A stretch of DNA of 10,670 nucleotides from Phycisphaerales bacterium (GTDB lineage Bacteria; Planctomycetota; Phycisphaerae; Phycisphaerales; UBA1924), in assembly GCA_029260415.1 (NCBI GenBank), contig JAJDDH010000179.1, positions 1 to 10,670 on the forward strand. The letters are read 5' to 3'. Positions within the stretch are counted from its first letter, which is position 1; every line of letters starts with the position of its first letter. A model generated the notes under the pieces. That model did no database searches. It worked only from the letters and a program-made list of their open reading frames with translations, and was not told the DNA's origin. Of this stretch, positions 4,378-10,032 are shown one piece after another. The translations under genes were made by a program, and so were the position numbers.

Positions 4378-7203
4378 CTACGGACACCCCTCCGACACAA
4401 GCGTCAGGAAGGAAACGACGTCCGTGAAATCCCATACGCCGAACGGGGCGCCCAGATCCGCCGCCGGGCCATTTGAGGCGAAAGCCCCCAGGAACTCGAT
4501 CACATCCGAAAAATCCAGCACCCCGAACGGCTCGGCCCGGTCCGCCAGCGAGCAGCCCTGCCCCAGGGCGGCCGCCGACCCCACCCCCATGCTCGTCTGA
4601 CGCATCACCACCTCCGACCCGCTTGAGAGCGCCGGGTCGTGCCAGTGGACGATGGACTCCACGCTCACGAGGTCCTCCTGCTCGTCGAAGAGCAGCTCGA
4701 TATATGTCTTCCGCCCGGTCGTGGCCATCGGCGCGTCGTAGAGCAGCGACCGATCGGCCAGCTCCGGGTGCTGGGGGGCGAACATGGTCTCGCGCTGGGC
4801 CGCGTGGAACTTGATCATCTCCAGCTCGGTTCCCGCACCCGCGAGGCCGTTGAGGTACTCGTCGGGCGTGACTTCGGGGATGATGCCTCCGTCGAAGAGC
4901 CCGTGGGCCGCCAGGGTTGTGCCGACCAGCGCCGCGTCCTCGTCCCGGTACCGGAACTTGACCTTCCCGCTGCCCGCGTCCGCCGAGCAGATCTCCAGCA
5001 GCGCCCGCCCGTCCCCGTTCCATTCCCGGCTCATCTCCACGGCGTACGTCGCGTGGTGGTCCCCAGAGACCGCCATCACCCGCTGGTTGACCGACGCGTT
5101 GTCCAGGAACAGGTCGATGAGCACCTGCTTCTCCGACGCGAGCAGGAACGGGTGCTCGGGCGTGTTGAAGTGATCGTGGTGCGACGAGTCGGTGTGCGAC
5201 CATCGCGTGTTCCACTTGTCGGCGGACTTGTTGTACGTGAACATGAAGTTGAACACGAGCACCGTCATCGCCTTGTCGTTGCCCGAGCCGATCGCCTCGT
5301 CCAGCCACGACAGCTGGGCCTCGTTCCAGACCACGTAGTTGGGACCGCCCACGCCCGTGTCCGTGTCGTCGTTCGCCCACCGGCAGTCGTCGACGTACAC
5401 AAACCGCACGTGTCGCGTGTCGGTGTAGTAGAACCGCACGTCGTCGTCCGAGTACGAGCGCAGCCCGTCGTGCCAGAGCCCGTCGCCCCAGGGCCCGCCC
5501 CCGAACCCGTGCCCGCTCTGCAGCTGCGCCAGCGTCGGGCGGTGCGGCTCGTCGGGGCGGTACAGGTCGATCGTCGCCGCGAACGCGTCCATGACGTTCG
5601 TGAACAGTGGGTACCCGATCTCGTTGCGCAACCCCCACGCGCCATCGCCGCCGGCGTACGGGTGATCTCCCGCGTGCACGCTGAACCCGGCGCGGCGCGC
5701 CAGCCGCTTCCACACGTAATCGTCCAGGTGGTGCATCGACAACGCCCGGTGCTCCCGCTCGGGGTCCACCGCCCAGATGTTCGGGATGATGTTGTTGTCG
5801 TGGTAGTTAAAGTCGTCCGTGTGATACGTGTGGATGACCGGCGCTTGCGTGTCGTCGATCAGATCGCTGAACGCCGCCCCGTACAGCCCCTTGTGCGGGC
5901 TCGCGTTCGTGCAGCCCATCGCCAGCACCCGGAACCGGCCCAGCGGCTGTCCGCCCTCGATGCTCAGCGTGTGCAGCCTCCCCGCCGTCGCGTGGGTCGT
6001 CTCGGTCCCGCCGTTGGCGCCGTCGGGGTTGATCACCGCCCGCACGTAGTACACGCTCACCGGCGCCAGGTCGCTCGCCGTCCAGCGCACGCCCTCGTCC
6101 TCGTCGCCCACGCTGATCCAGGGCGAGGTCTCCACCCCGGCGCTGAAGGTCGGGTCCTGCGAGTACTCGAACCGGACCCGGGCCCGGTCGCCCTCGCTGC
6201 TCGCGTCAAACCCGAGCAGCGCCTTGTCGTACCAGAGAATCATCGGCACGCGCACGCTCGTCCCGGACGGGTCGGGCGTCTGCACGCCGAACACCGGGGT
6301 CTCATCGACGAACCAGTCCGAGCCGTCGGGGCGATCGCCGGGAGTGTCCCAGCCCAGGTTGGTCGCCCAGTCGCCCGTCGGGGTGAGCTGCTCGTTCTGC
6401 AGCAGGTCGGGACGCACACTCGTCATCACGAGGCGCCTGAACCGGACGCGGCACGCGCCGTTCTCCGGGCGACCCTCAAGGTAGATCATCTCGATGTCGT
6501 TGCCCAGGTAGGTCCCGTCTGCGGCGCCCTCGTGATCGATCACCCCGTCGAGGTCCGTATCGACATACACCCGCACCTTAGAGCCAGAGCCCGCGGGCCC
6601 GTCGGCGGCTCGCACGCGCACCCACACCCGCACCCACGTGTCCCGCGGGATCGGGTTGCCCGTGATCAGCCCCGCCAGGCTTTCGCTCAGCCCACCCGAC
6701 GCGCTCACCAGACTCATCTGGTCGCCCTCGCCCTCGCGTGTGCGCAATCGCATGCCCTTGCGCGGCACGCTCGTCAGGGCTCGGAAGAAGTACGTCCGCT
6801 TGCTCTCGCCCCCGATCGTTGAACTCGTCGCTTTGCTCGCGTCAGCGTCGTGATCGGTCTGACCCTCGTACTGCGTCATCCGCATGTCGAACTGCACCCA
6901 CGACTCTTGCACGGGCTCGTGGTAGATAATGCGCATGTCCCGACCGCCGACGCCCGCGTTGAACAGCATCGCCGCCTGGCCCGCGTTGTCCGGGTCCGGG
7001 GCGATCTCGGTGTCCGTGGCGAGGACCCCCGAGGACTCCCACATCAGCGAGTACTGGTTGCCCTCCAAACGGACATGCCCGTCGCGCGTCAGCCCGACCT
7101 GCTGATGCCGGATCACGCCGCCCTGCCCCAGCGCCGTTCCCGCGCCCGAGCCCAGCGCCAGCAGCGTCACCACGACCATCTTCGACAGCGATACCCGCGC
7201 CAT
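4378..7203 (-). CDS. secreted PhoD-like metallophosphatase with N-terminal LamG-like domain and GC-type dockerin tail
   Basis: 941 residues from the ATG at 7203, which has AAAGGGG upstream and opens a clear signal peptide (M-A-R-V-S-L-S-K then a hydrophobic core, cleavage near A-L-G-Q at 27). The frame is open to 7284, but those codons overlap a likely promoter. Residues about 29-263 resemble a LamG/concanavalin-like domain and contain a D-T-D-L-D-G-V-I-D calcium-type loop (about 214-222). Residues about 295-420 look like the Fn3-like N-domain of PhoD proteins. The phosphatase domain (about 421-760) shows M-G-C-T-N (429-433), H-T-D-D-F-N-Y-H-D-N-N (461-471), H-A-G-D-H-P-Y (510-516), W-L-D-E-A-I (633-638) and V-S-G-D-H-H-A-T (712-719), in PhoD order but with unusual residues in the second and third motifs. 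The last 58 residues are the dockerin-like tail ending E-G-C-P. The expected role is extracytoplasmic phosphodiester or phosphomonoester hydrolysis; substrate and metal are unknown. It is the first gene of the minus-strand exoprotein run. Confidence 0.85.
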   Translation of the reverse strand: MARVSLSKMVVVTLLALGSGAGTALGQGGVIRHQQVGLTRDGHVRLEGNQYSLMWESSGVLATDTEIAPDPDNAGQAAMLFNAGVGGRDMRIIYHEPVQESWVQFDMRMTQYEGQTDHDADASKATSSTIGGESKRTYFFRALTSVPRKGMRLRTREGEGDQMSLVSASGGLSESLAGLITGNPIPRDTWVRVWVRVRAADGPAGSGSKVRVYVDTDLDGVIDHEGAADGTYLGNDIEMIYLEGRPENGACRVRFRRLVMTSVRPDLLQNEQLTPTGDWATNLGWDTPGDRPDGSDWFVDETPVFGVQTPDPSGTSVRVPMILWYDKALLGFDASSEGDRARVRFEYSQDPTFSAGVETSPWISVGDEDEGVRWTASDLAPVSVYYVRAVINPDGANGGTETTHATAGRLHTLSIEGGQPLGRFRVLAMGCTNASPHKGLYGAAFSDLIDDTQAPVIHTYHTDDFNYHDNNIIPNIWAVDPEREHRALSMHHLDDYVWKRLARRAGFSVHAGDHPYAGGDGAWGLRNEIGYPLFTNVMDAFAATIDLYRPDEPHRPTLAQLQSGHGFGGGPWGDGLWHDGLRSYSDDDVRFYYTDTRHVRFVYVDDCRWANDDTDTGVGGPNYVVWNEAQLSWLDEAIGSGNDKAMTVLVFNFMFTYNKSADKWNTRWSHTDSSHHDHFNTPEHPFLLASEKQVLIDLFLDNASVNQRVMAVSGDHHATYAVEMSREWNGDGRALLEICSADAGSGKVKFRYRDEDAALVGTTLAAHGLFDGGIIPEVTPDEYLNGLAGAGTELEMIKFHAAQRETMFAPQHPELADRSLLYDAPMATTGRKTYIELLFDEQEDLVSVESIVHWHDPALSSGSEVVMRQTSMGVGSAAALGQGCSLADRAEPFGVLDFSDVIEFLGAFASNGPAADLGAPFGVWDFTDVVSFLTLVSEGCP
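4381..4554 (-). repeat. GC-type dockerin module (two half-repeats) of the phosphatase
   Basis: 58 codons encode half-repeats DRAEPFGVLDFSDVIEFL and DLGAPFGVWDFTDVVSFL. The flanking cysteines are kept (four residues before the first repeat, and penultimate in E-G-C-P). The second half is the most diverged of the six in the window (Ala for Glu, Trp for Leu) and ends T-L-V rather than x-A-F. Confidence 0.7.
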
Positions 7204-7256
7204 GCGATCCCCTTTCGCCGGACTCTGGGCCCGGGACCGAGTGTTTCGGCACAAAA

Positions 7257-7284
7257 ACCCTAACGAATCCTGCGGATCACACAA
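7257..7284 (-). promoter_or_regulatory. candidate sigma-70-type promoter for the phosphatase gene
   Basis: In a locally AT-richer stretch the minus strand reads TTGTGT (7284-7279), a 16-base spacer, then TAGGGT (7262-7257). This keeps the three most conserved bases of each hexamer. It would start transcription about 45-50 bases before the ATG at 7203, and it argues against the longer start at 7284. The motifs are weak, so this is a candidate only. Confidence 0.3.
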
Positions 7285-7309
7285 ACGCTGATTTCAATTC
7301 CGAACATTT

Positions 7310-7378
7310 GCCGGAAGCCGGCGATCGATGCCCAACGTCGCGTCCCCATACCCCGGAGCGGGGCGTGGGTGTACCCAC
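7310..7378. promoter_or_regulatory. divergent intergenic region with three tandem short dyads
   Basis: The 7204-7470 gap between the phosphatase and the ATPase holds no gene. Within it lie three close inverted repeats: GCCGG-aag-CCGGC (7310-7322), CCCCG-gag-CGGGG (7351-7363) and GTGGGT-gt-ACCCAC (7365-7378). A TATACG hexamer at 7398-7403 could be a -10 box for the ATPase gene, but no -35 match accompanies it. The dyads could be operators or leader structures; no function is proven. Confidence 0.3.
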
Positions 7379-7459
7379 CCGACGGCGAACCGAACGCTAT
7401 ACGCCCTGCCCGGATCCCGAGTTCCCCAACGCCCTGCCGATATCCTCACCGACCCCCCC

Positions 7460-7473
7460 GGAGGTTGCGAGTG
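7460..7473 (+). promoter_or_regulatory. ribosome-binding site that sets a GTG start for the ATPase
   Basis: GGAGG at 7460-7464, six bases before GTG at 7471. The frame is open upstream to an ATG at 7369, but that stretch encodes a Pro/Arg-rich run with no family resemblance and has no Shine-Dalgarno. The protein from the GTG starts directly with the recognisable N-terminal domain. Confidence 0.7.
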
Positions 7474-8961
7474 CCCACCAACACCGACCGCTTCAGCACC
7501 CTGCTCCGAGCCCGCCGACCCGGGATCTGGGTCTCCACCCACGAGGAGGCCCAGGCCCTGGACGTCATCGACGACGCCTGCGCCACAGCCAAGCTCGATG
7601 TCTGGTCCTGGTCACTCATCGACGGCGTCCGCCACCGGACCAACCTCGCTTCCGACCCCATCCCCGAGACCACCAACCCGGGCGCCGCGCTCTACTGGCT
7701 GGCCCGCCAGGAACAGCCCGCGGCCAACGTCCTGCTCGACGTCGCCACCCACCTCGACGAGCCCCACACCCTCCGCGCCCTGCGCCAGCTGCTCGACCGG
7801 GCCCGCTCGCTGGGCTCGAGCGTCGTCCTGCTCGACCACGCGCCAACCCTGCCCGAACCCATCCGCGCCCACGTCACGCCCTTCGAACTCGCACTCCCAA
7901 AGGACAGCGAGATCGAACCGATCGTGCGGGCGGCGCTCAAGCGCATCCACCGGCGCACGCCGCTGAAGATCGACCTCACCGAGCGCGACTACGCGCTCAT
8001 CATCAAGAACCTCTCGGGCCTAAGCGAGCGCCAGATCACGCAGATCATCACCGACGTCGCGGGCGAGGACCGCGTCTTCGACGCCCAGGACCTGAACAAC
8101 ATCCTCGCGCACAAACGCACGCTGATGTCCGGCGCGGGGCTGCTCGAGTACGTCGAGTCGCCCGCGACGCTGGACGAGGTCGGAGGGCTCGACAAGCTCA
8201 AGAGCTGGCTGGGCGCCCGCAGAGAGAGCTTCAGCGACGAGGCCCGGTCCTTCGGGCTCACGCCCCCCCGCGGCGTGCTGCTGCTGGGCGTCCAGGGCGC
8301 GGGCAAGTCGCTGTGCGCCAAGGCCATCGCCACCGCCTGGCAGCGCCCGCTGCTCCGCATGGACCCGGGCTCGCTCTACGACCGCTACGTGGGCGAGTCC
8401 GAGCGCCGCCTGCGCGACGCGCTCCGACAGGCCGAGGCCATGGCCCCGGTCGTGCTCTGGATCGACGAGATCGAGAAGGCCTTCGCCTCCGCCGCGGCCC
8501 GGTCCACCGACGGCGGGCTCAGCCAGCGCATGTTCGGCGCCCTGCTCACCTGGATGCAGGACCACCGGGCCCCGGTCTTTCTCGTCGCCACCGCCAACAA
8601 CATCGACGCGCTCCCCCCCGAGCTGCTCCGCAAGGGACGCTTCGACGAGATCTTCTTCGTCGATCTCCCCGGGGACGAGGCCCGGCGCGCGATCTTCACC
8701 ATCCATCTCGAACGGCGCGACCGCGACCCCGGGGGCTTCGACCTGGACGCGCTCGTGCGCGTCAGCGACGGGTTCAGCGGCGCCGAGATCGAGTCCGCCA
8801 TCCTCGCGGCCCTGCACGATTGCTTCGCCCGGGACGCCCAGCCCACCACCGACGACCTCGTGGGCGCACTCAACACCAGCCCGCCCCTCTCGGTCACGAT
8901 GCGCGAGAAGGTCGCTCAGCTGCGCGCCTGGGCAGACGGGCGCTGCGCCAAAGCCGACTAG
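7471..8961 (+). CDS. Ycf46-like AAA+ ATPase
   Basis: 496 residues from the GTG at 7471. The N-terminal part (1-230) begins with F-S-T-L-L-R-A-R-R-P-G-I-W-V-S-T-H-E-E, the typical opening of Ycf46-type proteins, and is a non-ATPase domain. The AAA+ module follows: Walker A G-V-Q-G-A-G-K-S (273-280), V-G-E-S-E-R-R-L-R (307-315), Walker B L-W-I-D-E-I (329-334, D332 and E333), sensor-1 region T-A-N-N (374-377), R-K-G-R-F-D-E (387-393) with candidate arginine fingers, and the G-F-S-G-A-E sensor-2 region (434-439). All catalytic residues are present and length is normal for the family. There is no signal or membrane segment, so it is cytosolic. In cyanobacteria Ycf46 has been linked to inorganic-carbon uptake control; elsewhere the role is unknown, and the neighbours here give no clue. 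It converges on the AsmA-like gene with 3 bp between stops. Confidence 0.9.
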   Translation: MPTNTDRFSTLLRARRPGIWVSTHEEAQALDVIDDACATAKLDVWSWSLIDGVRHRTNLASDPIPETTNPGAALYWLARQEQPAANVLLDVATHLDEPHTLRALRQLLDRARSLGSSVVLLDHAPTLPEPIRAHVTPFELALPKDSEIEPIVRAALKRIHRRTPLKIDLTERDYALIIKNLSGLSERQITQIITDVAGEDRVFDAQDLNNILAHKRTLMSGAGLLEYVESPATLDEVGGLDKLKSWLGARRESFSDEARSFGLTPPRGVLLLGVQGAGKSLCAKAIATAWQRPLLRMDPGSLYDRYVGESERRLRDALRQAEAMAPVVLWIDEIEKAFASAAARSTDGGLSQRMFGALLTWMQDHRAPVFLVATANNIDALPPELLRKGRFDEIFFVDLPGDEARRAIFTIHLERRDRDPGGFDLDALVRVSDGFSGAEIESAILAALHDCFARDAQPTTDDLVGALNTSPPLSVTMREKVAQLRAWADGRCAKAD

Positions 8962-8964
8962 GCC

Positions 8965-9918
8965 TTACGGCCCGCCGTCGTCGTCCTCGTCCTTGCCGCC
9001 GCCCAGCAGATTGCCAAGCCCACCGCCCACCGCCTCGCGCGCCTTGTTCGTCGCGTCGTCCACCGCCTTGTCGATCTCCTCGCGGGCCTCCTCCGTCGCG
9101 TTCTCGAGCGCCCCCTCGGCCTGCTCGCCGATCTTCTTCGCCGCGCCGGTCACGTTCCCGCCCAGATCACCCACGATGCCAACGCCCATGTCCTGCAGCG
9201 ACTTCAGATCGCCCAGCCCGCCGGTCAGCTCCCCCAGGATGTCGCCCGGGATCACGCCCCCGCCCGCCTCCACGGCCGCCGAGAGCACCGTCTTGATCAC
9301 CAGGTTCGTCAGCTGCCCGAACGTCATGCCCTCGGACCCGCCCACGTTGGTCAGCTCGATCTGCGGCACGTTGACCGCGACATCGCCCGCGACCAGGCTC
9401 AGCCCCGGGATGCCCACGAGGTGGACGTTCACGTCCTCGATCAGCAGGCGGTCGATCGTGACTTTCGGGCCCGAGGTCTCGCTCTCGGGCTTGTCGCCCG
9501 CCGAGCCCGACTCGAACCGCTTGAGGTTGTCCAGGATCGTCTGGTAGTTCGCCCTGCCCGCGGACTTGTCCAGGTTCACGTCGATGCTCGACAGGCGGAA
9601 CTCGGGCACGCGGATGTTGGTCGTGCTCGCCTCCTTCAAGGCCACGCCCACCGCCCCCTCGCCCAGCAGCAGGAAGTGATCAGACGTGTACCCCTCGGGG
9701 TTGTCGATCTCGAGCCCGTTCATCTGGAACGTGCCCTTGGAGATCGCCACGTCCACGCTGTCCACGCTCGTCTCGACGCCCGTCGCATACGTACCGCCCT
9801 GCTCGATGGCACGCTCGAAGATCGTGTCGATCTGCGAGATGCCGTAGGCGACCAAACCCCCGATCGCGCCGATCACCAGCACCACGAGCAGAGCCAGGAT
9901 AATCAGGATCTTCTTCAC
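8965..9918 (-). CDS. AsmA-like membrane-anchored protein with helical acidic C-terminus
   Basis: 317 residues from a GTG at 9918, chosen because GGGAGGA lies 7 bases upstream and the protein then begins K-K-I-L-I-I-L. The open frame extends to an ATG at 10011 without a Shine-Dalgarno. One N-terminal transmembrane helix (about 4-26) leaves the rest outside the cytoplasm. Residues about 30-220 carry the AsmA-like pattern: V-D-S-V-D-V-A-I-S-K-G-T-F, L-E-I-D-N-P-E-G-Y, V-A-L-K-E ... I-R-V-P-E-F-R-L, then N-Y-Q-T-I-L-D-N-L. Relatives are long lipid-transfer-like proteins of the envelope; this one is short. The C-terminal 90 residues are Gly-rich and then a charged Ala/Glu/Lys helical stretch, ending in an acidic K-D-E-D-D-D tail. 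Function is unknown; envelope maintenance is a family-level guess. The 5' leader holds a dyad touching the ribosome-binding site. Confidence 0.75.
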   Translation of the reverse strand: MKKILIILALLVVLVIGAIGGLVAYGISQIDTIFERAIEQGGTYATGVETSVDSVDVAISKGTFQMNGLEIDNPEGYTSDHFLLLGEGAVGVALKEASTTNIRVPEFRLSSIDVNLDKSAGRANYQTILDNLKRFESGSAGDKPESETSGPKVTIDRLLIEDVNVHLVGIPGLSLVAGDVAVNVPQIELTNVGGSEGMTFGQLTNLVIKTVLSAAVEAGGGVIPGDILGELTGGLGDLKSLQDMGVGIVGDLGGNVTGAAKKIGEQAEGALENATEEAREEIDKAVDDATNKAREAVGGGLGNLLGGGKDEDDDGGP

Positions 9919-9925
9919 GGCGTCG

Positions 9926-9964
9926 TCCTCCCTTGTCGCGGCGACCATCCGCCGAGCACAAGGG
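9926..9964 (-). promoter_or_regulatory. leader hairpin overlapping the ribosome-binding site of the AsmA-like gene
   Basis: Outer arms 9930-9936 (CCCTTGT) and 9958-9964 (ACAAGGG) pair over 7 bp. Inside them, 9939-9943 and 9950-9954 (CGGCG/CGCCG) add 5 bp around a 6-base loop, with a small internal loop between. On the minus transcript the 3' arm ends in GGG, the first bases of the GGGAGGA ribosome-binding site (9932-9926). No T-run follows, so it is not a terminator. It could be a translational control hairpin or a protein-binding dyad. Confidence 0.35.
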
Positions 9965-10032
9965 TATCCGTGACAAACCCGCCGTTCGCGGCGACTTGGA
10001 GGATCCGCCAACCCGCCCGCGACCCCGTCGAT

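Noticed and set aside
515..4554. Recurrent DNA segments (such as CCCGAA-GGCTCGGCCAG) that could be taken for a dispersed or CRISPR-like repeat
   Set aside because: They are the coding sequence of the D-L-A-E-P-F-G half-repeats, in frame and irregularly spaced, so they are protein repeats and not a repeat array.
515..4554. Idea that the adjacent UbiA-family enzyme prenylates the terminal G-C-P cysteines
   Set aside because: UbiA enzymes act on small aromatic acceptors inside the membrane, not on protein cysteines. Adjacency across a terminator is not evidence, so I did not propose it.
4364..5713. A 449-codon minus-strand frame inside the phosphatase gene
   Set aside because: It is in a different frame from the phosphatase domain motifs and gives an Arg/Ala/Gly-rich product.
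4639..6822. A 727-codon open frame on the plus strand
   Set aside because: It is antisense to the PhoD-like gene. The translation is His/Arg/Val-rich with no recognisable motif and no ribosome-binding site.
7308..9296. A 662-codon plus-strand frame overlapping the ATPase and running into the AsmA-like gene
   Set aside because: It is a frame-shifted shadow of the ATPase. The Walker motifs are in the other frame, and this product is a low-complexity Arg/Pro/Ala run.
9980..9993. Hairpin CGCCG-ttcg-CGGCG between the right-edge protein and the AsmA-like gene
   Set aside because: On the minus strand it is followed only by GGTTTGT after a short 5-bp stem. It is too weak to call a terminator in this base composition.
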